Shown: positions 19,405 through 29,602 of the stretch, in pieces
Layout: each line of letters opens with the position of its first letter
How positions within the stretch are numbered: position 1 is the first letter of the stretch
From: Litorimonas taeanensis
GTDB taxonomy: Bacteria > Pseudomonadota > Alphaproteobacteria > Caulobacterales > Maricaulaceae
DNA: 64,000 nt
Reading direction: 5' to 3'
Assembly: GCF_003634015.1 (NCBI RefSeq)
Contig: NZ_RBII01000001.1
Coordinates: 868,001 to 932,000 of the forward strand
The notes under the pieces: generated by a model
Databases searched by the model: none
Seen by the model: only the letters and a program-made list of their open reading frames with translations
Told to the model about the DNA's origin: nothing
Translations under genes and position numbers: made by a program

Positions 19405-20315
19405 TCAAACTCTCTCCCATCGATATTTATAGCTATTCGTGCGGCCTCATACCCATCTTTCGCTGTGACACTGACTGGTGAGCCTTCTAATACAGCAGAG
19501 ATAAATTGTTCAGTAGCGGCCCCCAAACTGTCTTTTGCCGAAGGATTATCACCAAAATTAGTATCAAGCTTAAAAGGTGTATTATGCTGTAAGGTCTTCT
19601 TACCGAAGTCGATAAGGACTGTGCCAGAAGGGTATTGAATAGTCATTTGTCGCCCAACTTCATCAGCAACGCGAGAGGCCGTTAATATAGCGCTACCTGA
19701 TTTATACGTTAATTCCGCTCTTGCACGATCGGGTCTTGGGGTATTAACAGTTTCAGACGTCCCACTTATGCTGTGAGGAATATCACGCATCAGCATGCAG
19801 CATAAATCAATATCATGTGTCATTAAATCTAGCGTAACAGAGGTATCACCGCCACGACGAGAGAATGTTGATTTCCTAATGCCAACTATCTTTTGTGGTG
19901 TCTCATCGACCTTATCTAGACCTATTGCCCGAATGACGTAACGTTCCTGATGCCCAACTTGTACAACACGGTTACGCCCCTTTGATAAAGATAATATTTC
20001 TTCGGCGTCTTTAATCGAGGTCGCCATAGGCTTTTCGATAAGAACATGGCAATCTGACTTTAATGCATTAATGGCCGAAGGGCCGTGATTAACAGCTGGG
20101 TTTGCTAGGATAATGGCATCACATACGGAAAATAGCGCTTCCTCAGTTTTAAAATCGATTGTGCCATATTTCTCTGCTAATTCTTGGCGTTTTTCTGGAT
20201 TGGGATCATATACGCCAACAAACGTCACCTTTGGGTGGCTCGCAAGCTTCCCAGCATGATAGCCTCCAAAGACACCTGCACCTAGAAGCCCTACTTTTAA
20301 TCGTTTTTGAGTCAT
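19401..20315 (-). CDS. Gfo/Idh/MocA family oxidoreductase
   Basis: 304 residues. The Rossmann motif GLLGAGVFGGYHAGKL is at the N-terminus and the family signature EKPMATS near residue 95 carries the nicotinamide-site Lys. A C-terminal alpha/beta domain follows, with MTHDIDL as the usual His/Asp region. Such enzymes oxidise sugars or related compounds with NAD(P). It is the first gene of a two-gene operon with the hydrolase-YCII fusion. The substrate cannot be deduced. Confidence 0.88.
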   Translation of the reverse strand: MTQKRLKVGLLGAGVFGGYHAGKLASHPKVTFVGVYDPNPEKRQELAEKYGTIDFKTEEALFSVCDAIILANPAVNHGPSAINALKSDCHVLIEKPMATSIKDAEEILSLSKGRNRVVQVGHQERYVIRAIGLDKVDETPQKIVGIRKSTFSRRGGDTSVTLDLMTHDIDLCCMLMRDIPHSISGTSETVNTPRPDRARAELTYKSGSAILTASRVADEVGRQMTIQYPSGTVLIDFGKKTLQHNTPFKLDTNFGDNPSAKDSLGAATEQFISAVLEGSPVSVTAKDGYEAARIAINIDGREFE

Positions 20316-20451
20316 ACTCTCTCTTTGGAGGTTAAAACTTAGAATGTCAGCAGAGAATCACTTTAAATGATTCGTCGCTATTATTTGAAATTTCAGTTTT
20401 TTTACGTTGGGAATGTGGGTATTTCTCAGCTTTTACATAAAAAACTGACCA

Positions 20452-20476
20452 AAAAACCCAGTAAAACAGGGTTTTT
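20452..20476. repeat. hairpin in the region between the oxidoreductase gene and HU
   Basis: Arms AAAAACCC (20452-20459) and GGGTTTTT (20469-20476) with a 9-base loop. It has the form of a weak bidirectional terminator but lies between two divergent genes, 83 bp before the HU start. It could be a 5'-UTR element of HU or mark the end of an unseen short transcript. Confidence 0.45.
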
Positions 20477-20559
20477 AATGACTCATTAAGTAAAACCCTT
20501 ACTTTGCTATCCAAGGCTCCATCACATCGAATGGACCCATGATAATAGGGAGACCCATC

Positions 20560-20832
20560 ATGAATAAAAAAGAACTTGTCAGCGCAATTGCTGCACACAC
20601 AGATTCAACACAATCAGCCGCTGGCGAATTTCTTAACGCCTTCTGCGAAGTTGTTGTATCTGAAATGAAAAAAGGCGATGGATCAACAGTTGCGATTCCA
20701 GGTTTCGGTCAGTTTGTGGCCAAGCATCGCGCAAGTCGTGAAATGCGTAATCCCGCAACAGGTAAAATGATGATGAGCAAGGCCAAAACATCGGCTCAGT
20801 TCAAGGCATCTGCTGGCCTTAAAGACCTCTAA
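20560..20832 (+). CDS. hup: HU family DNA-binding protein
   Basis: 90 residues from ATG 20560 (GGGAGA upstream); the open frame starts seven codons earlier. It begins MNKKELVSAIAAHT and has the beta-arm signature IPGFGQFVAKHRASREMRNPATGK that inserts into the DNA minor groove. HU bends and compacts DNA. An own terminator follows, so it is monocistronic and probably highly expressed. Confidence 0.94.
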   Translation: MNKKELVSAIAAHTDSTQSAAGEFLNAFCEVVVSEMKKGDGSTVAIPGFGQFVAKHRASREMRNPATGKMMMSKAKTSAQFKASAGLKDL

Positions 20833-20856
20833 CCCACATTAAAAGTTAGAATACTC

Positions 20857-20888
20857 TACCGATAAGGCATCGCCTTATCGGTATTTTT
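20857..20888 (+). terminator. intrinsic terminator of the HU gene
   Basis: Twelve-base perfect arms TACCGATAAGGC (20857-20868) and GCCTTATCGGTA (20872-20883), loop ATC, followed by TTTTTAT. It lies 25 bp after the HU stop and is a strong canonical terminator. Confidence 0.92.
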
Positions 20889-20928
20889 ATGCCTGCTTCA
20901 GAGGTGTGATAGTCGAGAAGTCGCCCTC

Positions 20929-22314
20929 CTAGCTAGCTAATCTTACGCCCTCATCCTTGCGGTAACTTTTAAGCTCTTCTGCAATTTGGAAAGCCAATTC
21001 CAAAGCTTGAGTGGCATTTAAGCGCGGATCACAGTGGGTATGATAGCGTGAAGACAAATCTTCTTCCCGTACAACCTGAGCGGACCCACCTACGCATTCT
21101 GTCACATTTTGTCCCGTCATTTCAAAATGCACGCCGCCAGGCCAGCAGTTTTCAGAATGAAGAACTTGCATGAAGCCTTTGACTTCACTCAGAATATTGT
21201 CAAATGGACGCGTTTTATAACCCGTTCCAGTTTTGATTGTATTACCGTGCATCGGGTCGCATGACCAAACAACATGACGTCCTTCGCGCTTCACTGCACG
21301 CGCCAGAGACGGCAAGCCTTTTGCCACTTTATCATGCCCATACCGCGCAATAAGCGTGATTCGACCAGCCTCATTATGTGGGTTCAAGACATCCAATAGC
21401 TGCATGAGTTCATCGGGCTCCAACCCCTCACCCACCTTCATTGCGATTGGGTTATCAATTCCACGGAAAAACTCCACATGCGCATGGTCTAATTGGCGTG
21501 TGCGATTTCCAATCCAAAGCATATGTGCCGATGTATCATACCAACGTCCTGACGTACTATCGATACGCGTCATTGCCTCTTCATACCCGAGCAATAGCCC
21601 CTCGTGAGAGGTATAATAATCCGTTTGCGCCATTTGTGGTGTTGTATCCGGCGTGACACCACAAGCATCCATGAAGTCCATGGCGTCTGAAATCTTTTCA
21701 GCCATGACCTTATACTTCTCATTAGTTTCTGAACCTTCTACAAAGCCTAAATTCCACTGATGAATATTCCGCAAATTAGCATACCCCCCCATAGAAAAGG
21801 CTCTAAGCAGGTTTAGCGTCGAAGCACTTTGACCATAGGCCTTAATAAGACGGTTTGGATCAGGCACGCGGCTCTCCGGAGAGAACTCCATTCCATTAAT
21901 ATTGTCACCACGGTAACTCGGCAGTGTGATGCCATCACGAACTTCAACTGGAGAACTTCTTGGTTTACCAAATTGCCCAGCAATTCGGCCAACTTTAACA
22001 ACAGGTTGTCCAGCCCCATAGGTAAGTACGACCGCCATTTGCATTTTAACGCGGAACATGTCTCTCAAATTATCAGGATGGAACTCTTTAAAACTCTCCG
22101 CGCAATCTCCGCCTTGTAGCAAAAAGGCTTTGCCCATGGCGACTTCACCCAAGCGCTGTTTTAGTTTTTGCGCTTCCCCTGCAAAAACGAGCGGCGGGTA
22201 CCCTTTAAGCTCTGTTTCAGCATCTGCCAAAGCCTGAACATCCGGATAGTCATCTGGAATGTGTAAGGCTGGCATTCCGCGCCAACTTGAAGGGGACCAA
22301 CGTTTCTGAGTCAT
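20929..22314 (-). CDS. aroF: 3-deoxy-7-phosphoheptulonate synthase, class II
   Basis: 461 residues from ATG 22314, giving MTQKRWSPSSWRG; the frame runs 50 codons further up without family character. The plant-type (class II) DAHP synthase pattern is clear: LLQGGDCAESF, VGRIAGQFGKPRS, LPSYRGDNIN, WIGNRTRQLDHAHVEF and WSCDPMHGNT. It condenses PEP and erythrose 4-phosphate in the first step of the shikimate pathway. It is divergent from the M24 peptidase gene and stands alone. Confidence 0.95.
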   Translation of the reverse strand: MTQKRWSPSSWRGMPALHIPDDYPDVQALADAETELKGYPPLVFAGEAQKLKQRLGEVAMGKAFLLQGGDCAESFKEFHPDNLRDMFRVKMQMAVVLTYGAGQPVVKVGRIAGQFGKPRSSPVEVRDGITLPSYRGDNINGMEFSPESRVPDPNRLIKAYGQSASTLNLLRAFSMGGYANLRNIHQWNLGFVEGSETNEKYKVMAEKISDAMDFMDACGVTPDTTPQMAQTDYYTSHEGLLLGYEEAMTRIDSTSGRWYDTSAHMLWIGNRTRQLDHAHVEFFRGIDNPIAMKVGEGLEPDELMQLLDVLNPHNEAGRITLIARYGHDKVAKGLPSLARAVKREGRHVVWSCDPMHGNTIKTGTGYKTRPFDNILSEVKGFMQVLHSENCWPGGVHFEMTGQNVTECVGGSAQVVREEDLSSRYHTHCDPRLNATQALELAFQIAEELKSYRKDEGVRLAS

Positions 22315-22406
22315 AATGAGGCTTTTTTTACTAAATTCAGTCGTTTTACATAACAGTCTTGCAAAGATTTGCCTAGCAGAAGAATCGTACAGAAATATAC
22401 AGCGAT

Positions 22407-22437
22407 TTGCATAGCAAACGAAAAAATGTGCTATACT
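22407..22437 (+). promoter_or_regulatory. putative sigma-70 promoter of the M24 peptidase gene
   Basis: An extended -10 TGCTATACT (22429-22437) with a possible -35 TTGCAT at 22407-22412, spacing 19. It lies 27 bases upstream of ATG 22465. Confidence 0.5.
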
Positions 22438-22464
22438 GACGATAATATTAGAGCGGAGCCCCAT

Positions 22465-23673
22465 ATGACCTTAGGTGTAGGCGGAAAAACAGCTGAACAG
22501 GCCCTAGCAACGCTTTCAGACATGACTGAGGGCGTCACCTCCATTTCTTATGATGAATATGCCGCCCGCATTGTCAAAGCACAGCGTTTAATGAACGAGC
22601 AAGGGCTAGAGGCATTATACCTCCACGCAGGAACCTCCCTCTATTACTTCACCGGCACACATTGGCACGGCTCAGAACGGATGGTCGGGGCTATTTTACT
22701 CCAACAAGGCCCTCCTATTTACATTGCCCCTGCATTTGAAGAAGGCACCTTGAATCAATTCATGACTATTAAAGGCGAAGTTTTGACATGGGATGAGCAT
22801 GAAAGCCCTTACACATTGATAAGCCAGCATCTTGCGACTATGGGCATCAATAAAGGCGTAATAGGCATAGATGAAGCAACTCCTTTCTTCGTTTCTGACG
22901 GCATTGCAAAGGCTAGTCAGGCTTTTTCTTTCACAAATGGTGCCTCAGTTACTGCCTCATGCAGAATGATAAAATCGCCCGCTGAATTGGCCCTAATGAA
23001 ACGGGCAAAAGAAATGACACTTGCTGTTCACAAGGCCACAGCCTCTATGCTGCGCTTAGGTATCTCAACGGAGGAAGTCGGCGATTTTATTGATGCAGCC
23101 CACCGTAAAGTCGGCGCACCTAAAGGATCTTACTTCAAGATTGTTCTCTTTGGGCAGGACACATCTTTCCCACACGGCGTTAAATCTCCCAAGTCATTAG
23201 AGGCCGGAGATATGGTACTCATAGACACGGGCTGCCAACTTCACGATTACATATCTGACATTACACGAACATATGTATTTGGCACGCCAACAGCCAAGCA
23301 AAGACAAGTGTGGGAAGCAGAGAAGGCCGCGCAGGCTAAAGCTTTCGAAGCGGCACAAATTGGAAAAAGGTGCGGGGATGTCGATTTAGCAGCCAGAAAG
23401 GAGCTTGAAAAAAGAGGCTTTGGGCCAGGCTACAAAACCCCAGGTCTTCCCCACCGTACAGGTCACGGAATCGGTCTCGACATTCATGAATGGCCTTATT
23501 TGAACTGGGGCGATAACACGATATTAGAAGAAGGAATGTGTTTTTCAAACGAACCCATGATCTGCCTCTATGGTGAGTTTGGAGTGCGGCTAGAGGACCA
23601 TTTCTATATGGATAAACAAGGACCCGTTTGGTTTACGAAACCCAGCCGAAGCATTGATGCCCCGTTTGACTGA
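22465..23673 (+). CDS. Xaa-Pro aminopeptidase, M24 family
   Basis: 402 residues from ATG 22465 with CGGAG seven bases upstream; the longer frame from 22369 would run through a likely promoter. There is an N-terminal creatinase-like domain, then the pita-bread catalytic domain. Metal ligands fall in IDTGCQLHDYISDITRTY (two Asp), HRTGHGIGLDIHEWP (His), FSNEPMICLYGEFGVRLEDHF (two Glu). It removes an N-terminal residue before proline. It has no signal peptide, so is probably cytoplasmic. Confidence 0.92.
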   Translation: MTLGVGGKTAEQALATLSDMTEGVTSISYDEYAARIVKAQRLMNEQGLEALYLHAGTSLYYFTGTHWHGSERMVGAILLQQGPPIYIAPAFEEGTLNQFMTIKGEVLTWDEHESPYTLISQHLATMGINKGVIGIDEATPFFVSDGIAKASQAFSFTNGASVTASCRMIKSPAELALMKRAKEMTLAVHKATASMLRLGISTEEVGDFIDAAHRKVGAPKGSYFKIVLFGQDTSFPHGVKSPKSLEAGDMVLIDTGCQLHDYISDITRTYVFGTPTAKQRQVWEAEKAAQAKAFEAAQIGKRCGDVDLAARKELEKRGFGPGYKTPGLPHRTGHGIGLDIHEWPYLNWGDNTILEEGMCFSNEPMICLYGEFGVRLEDHFYMDKQGPVWFTKPSRSIDAPFD

Positions 23674-23698
23674 GTAGTTCAATTATATCGATACCAAC

Positions 23699-26458
23699 TT
23701 ATTCTGATGGGTGTTCTTCAGCAGAGGCATCATCGCTCTCATCGTCACTCTCAAGAATGCGTTCAACGGAGACGACTTTCTCACCATCTCTTGGTTTAAT
23801 GACAGTAACGCCGCGTGAGCTTCTAGATACAATACGAATGTTGCGTACGGGACAGCGTATTAATAAACCACCATCAGTAACAATCATAATTTGGTCTTGC
23901 TCATCGATTGAGAAAGACCTGACTAATGCTGCGTCAGGCTCGCCTTTACGGCCAAGCTCTTGTGCAGTTACGCCTTGGCCACCTCGGTTCATACACCGGT
24001 AGTCATATGACGAACTCCGCTTACCAAATCCATCATTAGCGAGAGTTAAGAGGAACTGCTCGTTAGCTTGAAGAAAACCGAGACGTTCTTCATCAAGAGA
24101 AGTTTCAATATCAACATCTTCTTCATCGTCAGTTTCGTCACCTAAAGCACGACGCATCGCATTTGCGTGTTTCATATAGGCGCGCGCTTCATCAGTTTCT
24201 ATATCCACATGCCGCAGAACCGCCATTGAGATAACTTCATCCCCTTCCGACAAACGAATACCACGAACGCCAGAAGAGGTACGACCAACAAAACGGCGAA
24301 CATCAGTCGCCCGGAAGCGAATGGACTTACCTTGAGCGGAAGTAAGAAGGATATCATCTTCTTCGTTACAGAGGCGAACATCAACAATTCCGTCGCCTTC
24401 ATCAGGCTTCATAGCAATCTTACCGTTGCGATTAACCCGTGTGAAATCCGAAAGAGAATTACGTCTTACACCGCCAGAACGCGAGGCAAACATAATATCC
24501 ATATCAGCCCACTCTTCCTCGTTCTCTGGCAGAGCCATAATCGAGTTAATAGTTTCATTCTGATCTAGTGGCAAAAGATTCACGAGCGCCTTACCGCGGG
24601 TGGCAGGACCGCCAAGAGGTAGTTTCCAGACTTTAAGCTTGTATGCCATTCCAGTAGAAGAGAAGAATAGTACTGGTGTATGCGTACTCGCCACAAATAC
24701 TGTCGTAACAACGTCTTCATCTTTGGTCGACATCCCTGAACGGCCACGTCCACCCCTGCGCTGTGCGCGGTATGTATCAAGTGGCGTCCGTTTTACATAG
24801 CCTGCAGACGTAACAGTAACGACCATATCTTCTACGGCAATTAAGTCTTCATCATCAAAATCGAGGTCGCCTTCCATAAAGATAGAACGGCGCGGTGTCG
24901 CATATTTCTCTTTAATTTCAGAAAGTTCGTCACGAATAATAGTTTGAACCCGCTCGCGGCTACGAAGAATATCCAGCAAATCAGTAATAAGCGCGGCTAA
25001 CTTCTCGGCCTCATCTGTAATTTCATCCATCCCCAAAGCTGTTAACTTCAAAAGACGCAAATCAAGAATAGCTTTAGCTTGCTCTTCAGTGAGCTGTATT
25101 GTGCCATCATCGAGTAGCTTAGACCGCGGATCTGCAATAAGCTTGATTAGCGCTCCCATACTATGGGCCGGCCAAGTACGGTTCAACAGATTGCGGCGAG
25201 CTTCTTTAGGATTCGCTGAACCACGAATGATTTTTATAATTTCATCAATATTGGCAACGGCAGTTGCAAGCCCCACCAAGATATGAGCTCGGTCTCGGGC
25301 TTTCCCTAAGTCAAATTTTGTCCGGCGCGCGATGACTTCTTCACGGAACTCTAAAAAGGCAATCAGCATTTGACGCACATTCATTTGTTCTGGTTTACCG
25401 CTATTAAGCGCCAACATATTTGAACTAAAATTCTGCTGCAATTGCGAGAAACGGAATAACTGATTTAAAACTACATCTGGAACAGCATCTCGTTTAAGTT
25501 CGATAACGACACGCATACCAACGCGGTCAGATTCGTCACGTACGGCAGAGATTCCTTCGATTCGTTTTTCATTTACGAGCGCCGCAATTTTCTTAATCAT
25601 CGACGCTTTATTTACTTGAAAAGGAATTTCCGTGACAACAATTGCCATACGGTCTTTGCGTATTTCCTCTATTTCAGTTTTGGCCCGCATTACAACGGAT
25701 CCACGTCCGGTTAATACCCCCTGCTTTGCGCCGCCACGGCCCATGATAAAGGCACCAGTAGGAAAATCTGGCCCAGGAATAATTTCGAGGAGTTCAGTGT
25801 CGGGTAGATTAGCATCATCCATTAAAGCCAAAGTCGCATCAATGACTTCGCCAAGGTTATGCGGCGCTATATTGGTCGCCATACCAACAGCGATACCACC
25901 AGCTCCATTGACTAATATATTGGGAAAGCGCGCAGGCAAAACAACAGGCTCAGATTCTGAGGCGTCATAGTTATCCTGGAAATTTACAGTTTGCTTTTCA
26001 ATGTCAGCTAAGAGCGACGCAGCAGGTCGATCCATGCGGACCTCAGTATAACGCATAGCTGCAGGTGGATCACCATCAACAGAACCAAAGTTACCTTGGC
26101 CATCTAATAATGGCAGGCGCATTGAGAAATCTTGTGCCATTCGCACTAGCGCATCATAAACGGCCGAATCCCCATGAGGGTGATATTTACCAATCACATC
26201 GCCAACGACGCGCGCAGATTTCTTGTAAGGCTTTTCACGAGTAAAGCCATTTTCATGCATTGAATATAGAATACGTCTATGCACGGGCTTCAAGCCATCA
26301 CGCACATCTGGGATAGCACGAGAGACAATCACGCTCATAGCATAATCAAGATAGGAGCGTTTCATCTCCTCTTCAATTGTTATGAGAGAAACACCTTCAG
26401 GCAGTGGCGCAGCACTGTTTTCCTCATCATTTTCCGGGATATCATTTTCATCGCTCAT
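23699..26458 (-). CDS. gyrA: DNA gyrase subunit A
   Basis: 919 residues. The catalytic Tyr is at residue 137 (AAMRYTEVR). The quinolone-determining region PHGDSAVYD has Ser98 and Asp102, the susceptible wild-type residues (E. coli Ser83 and Asp87). The GyrA box QRRGGRG and the beta-pinwheel repeats of the C-terminal domain are present, and the tail is acidic. GGGGAG precedes the ATG. With GyrB it introduces negative supercoils. Its leader has a terminator-like hairpin. Confidence 0.97.
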   Translation of the reverse strand: MSDENDIPENDEENSAAPLPEGVSLITIEEEMKRSYLDYAMSVIVSRAIPDVRDGLKPVHRRILYSMHENGFTREKPYKKSARVVGDVIGKYHPHGDSAVYDALVRMAQDFSMRLPLLDGQGNFGSVDGDPPAAMRYTEVRMDRPAASLLADIEKQTVNFQDNYDASESEPVVLPARFPNILVNGAGGIAVGMATNIAPHNLGEVIDATLALMDDANLPDTELLEIIPGPDFPTGAFIMGRGGAKQGVLTGRGSVVMRAKTEIEEIRKDRMAIVVTEIPFQVNKASMIKKIAALVNEKRIEGISAVRDESDRVGMRVVIELKRDAVPDVVLNQLFRFSQLQQNFSSNMLALNSGKPEQMNVRQMLIAFLEFREEVIARRTKFDLGKARDRAHILVGLATAVANIDEIIKIIRGSANPKEARRNLLNRTWPAHSMGALIKLIADPRSKLLDDGTIQLTEEQAKAILDLRLLKLTALGMDEITDEAEKLAALITDLLDILRSRERVQTIIRDELSEIKEKYATPRRSIFMEGDLDFDDEDLIAVEDMVVTVTSAGYVKRTPLDTYRAQRRGGRGRSGMSTKDEDVVTTVFVASTHTPVLFFSSTGMAYKLKVWKLPLGGPATRGKALVNLLPLDQNETINSIMALPENEEEWADMDIMFASRSGGVRRNSLSDFTRVNRNGKIAMKPDEGDGIVDVRLCNEEDDILLTSAQGKSIRFRATDVRRFVGRTSSGVRGIRLSEGDEVISMAVLRHVDIETDEARAYMKHANAMRRALGDETDDEEDVDIETSLDEERLGFLQANEQFLLTLANDGFGKRSSSYDYRCMNRGGQGVTAQELGRKGEPDAALVRSFSIDEQDQIMIVTDGGLLIRCPVRNIRIVSRSSRGVTVIKPRDGEKVVSVERILESDDESDDASAEEHPSE

Positions 26459-26473
26459 TTTATGATCTCCCCT

Positions 26474-26503
26474 AAAAAAACGAGCCGCTCGAATCGTGCG
26501 GCT
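26474..26503 (-). promoter_or_regulatory. terminator-like hairpin in the gyrA leader
   Basis: On the minus strand, stem AGCCGC/GCGGCT (plus positions 26498-26503 and 26483-26488) is followed by G and seven T (26474-26480), then AGGGGAGATC and the gyrA start. No minus-strand gene lies upstream, because sodC is divergent, so this is not the end of a neighbour. It may attenuate gyrA transcription. Confidence 0.55.
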
Positions 26504-26666
26504 ATCGACTATTTTTGTAGCATTTACGCAGAGTTACCGCAAATTATTAGGCAATAATCATCTTATAAAACCTTTTAATTTATGAAGCTTTTAATGAAGC
26601 ATGTCGTTTGGGAACTTTATATGGTATAAACCATTCTATTGTTAGATATTTGCTTCGGAGAACAAG

Positions 26667-27212
26667 ATGGCCATACATAAGTTATTACCACTTTCTGCAC
26701 TCATAGTCCTCACGGCATGTTCAGGGAATAGTGAACCTACCAATAACAAAAATAATACGGCCTATATTCATGAAATTATTTCTCCCACAGGTGATGTGTT
26801 AGGGTCTGTCTCATTAAAAGACCTCGGGATGGGCGGCACCTCAGTTATGATTTCAGTGTCTGGTATTTCAGAAGGACAACACGCTATGCACTTTCACGAA
26901 GTTGGAAAGTGTGAAGGTCCAGACTTCAAATCTTCGGGCGGGCATTACAACCCCGATGGACGTGCACATGGCAAAAAAGTTGCCGACGGCCCTCACGTCG
27001 GAGATATGATGAATATTAACGTGGGTGCGGACCAGAAAGGTGAATTCATGATCGTTAATGAGCGTGTGTCAATTCATGGGGATCATGATTTACCCGCCCT
27101 ATTCGATGCGGACGGAACGGCGCTAATATTACATGAAAAAGCGGATGATTATGAAAGCCAACCTAGCGGCGCCGCTGGCGCTAGGATTGGATGTGCCCTC
27201 ATTAAACCTTAA
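26667..27212 (+). CDS. sodC: Cu/Zn superoxide dismutase, lipoprotein
   Basis: 181 residues. The N-terminus is a lipoprotein signal with lipobox LTAC (Cys18), so the enzyme is anchored in the envelope. The Cu ligands lie in HAMHFHEVGKC and ILHEKADDY; the Zn region is GGHYNPDGRAHG and FDADG. Two conserved cysteines (GKCEG and RIGCAL) can form the usual disulfide. It dismutates periplasmic superoxide. It is divergent from gyrA. A second, nickel-type SOD is encoded near 40.3 kb. Confidence 0.93.
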   Translation: MAIHKLLPLSALIVLTACSGNSEPTNNKNNTAYIHEIISPTGDVLGSVSLKDLGMGGTSVMISVSGISEGQHAMHFHEVGKCEGPDFKSSGGHYNPDGRAHGKKVADGPHVGDMMNINVGADQKGEFMIVNERVSIHGDHDLPALFDADGTALILHEKADDYESQPSGAAGARIGCALIKP

Positions 27213-27222
27213 TCATTAGCCC

Positions 27223-28602
27223 TTATTCATCCCCGGGCCAAATTTTGTTCCACCATTTGGTGTCTTTAACGGGTTTAGAGACATCAAATTTTTGCCCCAT
27301 TCCACTTTCCTTAATTTTGTCAAAGATATCCTCTCTTTGCCAGCCTGTTAAATTAGCCAGCGTTTTTACTTCTTCATCTTTGCGCTTGTTGACGCCTATC
27401 TTGTATTCTTTGGCGGCCTCACATTGCATTTCACCTTCAAAAGCATGGCGAAGAATATAGCGCCCTTGAAAATTTTGGCGATCCCCCGTGGTTTTGAATT
27501 TTAAGTCCTCCGGAAAGCTTTCGGCGTCATATCGTACATGCAGGCGCGTTACATATACATCCTGTGCCTGTGGCATTGGCCGCCCTCTTTGTAAAACATC
27601 TGCATCAGACGAATCATTAATCCAAAATACTCCAAGTTCTTGCAGTTCATCGCGGGAGAGAGGATCGGCTGCACAAGGGTCACACCAGTTCATATCCCAA
27701 GCATATTCCATAAAGACACCGTGCCCCCCTTCTCGTTCAGCCGCCGTGGCATACATATCTTTATAAAAACGCCCAAAATCGTCTTTTATAAAAATGGGTA
27801 ATTCTTTGTCAGAGGGAATTTTTATAGTCCGATAATTCGTAGTCTCCACTTTACCTTTCCGGGTTAAGGCATAGACAAATAAATCTTGGTCACCTTTGGC
27901 ATTCACTGTGCCAAGTCGGATGGGCAGCATAAACTTAGGACTTTCATAGGCCACGGCAATCGGGCGGAGCATTTCGCCACCTGCTTTAGCCTTTGCTTCT
28001 AAATTCACTTTCGCGACAAAGAACTTCATGTCTTGTTTGATGTAACTTCCGAGCGTTGATTTCGCTTTCTCAGGCACTTTATACCCATTGTTGTCTAGCC
28101 AGATTTGTAGACCATCGCTTTGGGACGCTGATAAAACGAGAATATCGTATTCACCGACCGAGAACTTTTCTTCGATTGTCACGCCTAAAGCTTCCGACGA
28201 GCTTTCCTTCTCAAGCACAGCACCGTCCATCATCGGGGCACTAGAAAAGACACGGTATTTTCGTTCATCACAGGGGTTATCATCAAAATATTCAACCAAA
28301 CGGGGGGCGGTATAGGCATCAAGGTGTTCAAGCAAAGCAGGATCTGAGACATGGACTTGCTCTTTAGTTATCACTGTTGGCACAGGAATAACCATAGCAA
28401 ACTCTGTCGGGTCGCCCTGATAATCATTCGCCATTGTAATCACTGTGCGATCCCCATCCCGAACCAACGCGACCTTAGAACTGGAATTGAACAAATCTGT
28501 TTCAGCCTTTGCAACATAGAACCCACAAAAAGCATTGGCCGCCGGGGCCAATCCAAGAGTTGAAAGGGCAAATACACTACTCAGCAGGTATGAAAGACGC
28601 AT
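27223..28602 (-). CDS. DUF2330 domain secreted or membrane-linked protein
   Basis: 459 residues from ATG 28602. The signal peptide ends near ANA, followed by FCGFYVAKAETDLFNSSSKVALVRDG, the DUF2330 start. Several cysteine pairs follow (NPCDERK, WCDPCAADP). The WCDPC motif resembles a metal- or redox-type CxxC, though nothing is known for this family. The gene overlaps the RnfD-like gene by 26 bases, and this pairing occurs in other bacteria. A shared role in an electron-transfer or membrane complex is inference. Confidence 0.8.
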   Translation of the reverse strand: MRLSYLLSSVFALSTLGLAPAANAFCGFYVAKAETDLFNSSSKVALVRDGDRTVITMANDYQGDPTEFAMVIPVPTVITKEQVHVSDPALLEHLDAYTAPRLVEYFDDNPCDERKYRVFSSAPMMDGAVLEKESSSEALGVTIEEKFSVGEYDILVLSASQSDGLQIWLDNNGYKVPEKAKSTLGSYIKQDMKFFVAKVNLEAKAKAGGEMLRPIAVAYESPKFMLPIRLGTVNAKGDQDLFVYALTRKGKVETTNYRTIKIPSDKELPIFIKDDFGRFYKDMYATAAEREGGHGVFMEYAWDMNWCDPCAADPLSRDELQELGVFWINDSSDADVLQRGRPMPQAQDVYVTRLHVRYDAESFPEDLKFKTTGDRQNFQGRYILRHAFEGEMQCEAAKEYKIGVNKRKDEEVKTLANLTGWQREDIFDKIKESGMGQKFDVSKPVKDTKWWNKIWPGDE

Positions 28603-29476
28603 GATTAGTCTCCTTATTGATGTTTGAAGCTGGATTTGTTTCAGATGACTTGTGGCGGGGCCAAACATATTGATGGTTTTTAAAAACCCTATCGATAAGC
28701 GGTACGAATGGAGCCGTTAGAATAAGCCCAAGGATTATCCCTGCTGAATTATAAAAGCCGAATTGAATTGTGAAACCGATGATTGCCACGATAGGCGCAT
28801 ATATAAGCCGTCCACCCCTCGCGTCAGGCGTCGTTTTTGGGTCAGAAATCATAAAAAACGCAAAAATTAATAGGGCCCCACTTTGCATTTGGTGAACAGG
28901 TATCGTCATTGGGTCTCCAAGCCATAAAGCTCGAGCAAAAACCAAAACGGCATAACTTCCTAATAAAGCCAAACTTACATCCCAGCGCTTGGCTTTCCCT
29001 GTCACAACCCCACCCAAGCTTAAAAGTAATAAGGCAAAAAACGGCGCCTGCCCCCACTGCCCTGGTGAAATCCAAGCCGCGCTGAATAGAGTTGACAGAA
29101 CAACTAAACCAAAATTGGCTGGATTGAAAATATGCTTACCATTCCAGCGCAATATGTATTTTGAAGAAATCGCTAATACACCTGCCGCGATAGATAGAGT
29201 TACCGACCCGGTCCGAAGTAATATGGTAAGTGATAGCGCAGAAATCAGCGGACTCCGAAGATCAAAGGGGCGCCCTAAGACTTTATCCGCTAAAGCTTGC
29301 GTGGTTAAAGTTGAACCAACACACCCAACCACGTGCCACCAAGGCAATTCAAATCCAAAATGAAATACCCCAAGAAGAATAAGAGTAGACAAAACGGCAA
29401 TTTGGTAGTGTCGTGGGTCAGTGGATAGCCAATCCCGCACTATTATCCATTGTGTTTTGCTCAATGCTGACCCCAT
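28577..29476 (-). CDS. RnfD/NqrB-like membrane protein (orphan)
   Basis: 299 residues with about nine hydrophobic segments. NGKHIFNPANFG and the C-terminal block GALLIFAFFMISDPKTTP match the RnfD/NqrB family. I do not see the S-G-A-T flavinylation motif of true RnfD, and no other rnf or nqr gene is in the window, so this is not a normal Rnf complex. It is translationally coupled to the DUF2330 gene. A partner role in a small redox or transport system is inferred. Confidence 0.78.
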   Translation of the reverse strand: MGSALSKTQWIIVRDWLSTDPRHYQIAVLSTLILLGVFHFGFELPWWHVVGCVGSTLTTQALADKVLGRPFDLRSPLISALSLTILLRTGSVTLSIAAGVLAISSKYILRWNGKHIFNPANFGLVVLSTLFSAAWISPGQWGQAPFFALLLLSLGGVVTGKAKRWDVSLALLGSYAVLVFARALWLGDPMTIPVHQMQSGALLIFAFFMISDPKTTPDARGGRLIYAPIVAIIGFTIQFGFYNSAGIILGLILTAPFVPLIDRVFKNHQYVWPRHKSSETNPASNINKETNHASFIPAE

Positions 29477-29602
29477 TTAATATATACAATTTAATAACGC
29501 CGCTAATTATGGCGAAACAAGGGCGCATGGACAGTTCATTACATGACAAATTGGTCATAACCGCATGAATTAACTGAGGTCGAAAATCTCTCTGAGACAC
29601 GA

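Noticed and set aside
22315-22464. 50-residue N-terminal extension of the DAHP synthase
   Set aside because: It overlaps the divergent promoter region, has no similarity to the family, and ATG 22314 gives the standard N-terminus.
28577-29476. Subunit of a complete Rnf or Nqr complex
   Set aside because: No rnfA, B, C, E, G or nqr partner is in the window and the flavinylation motif was not seen.
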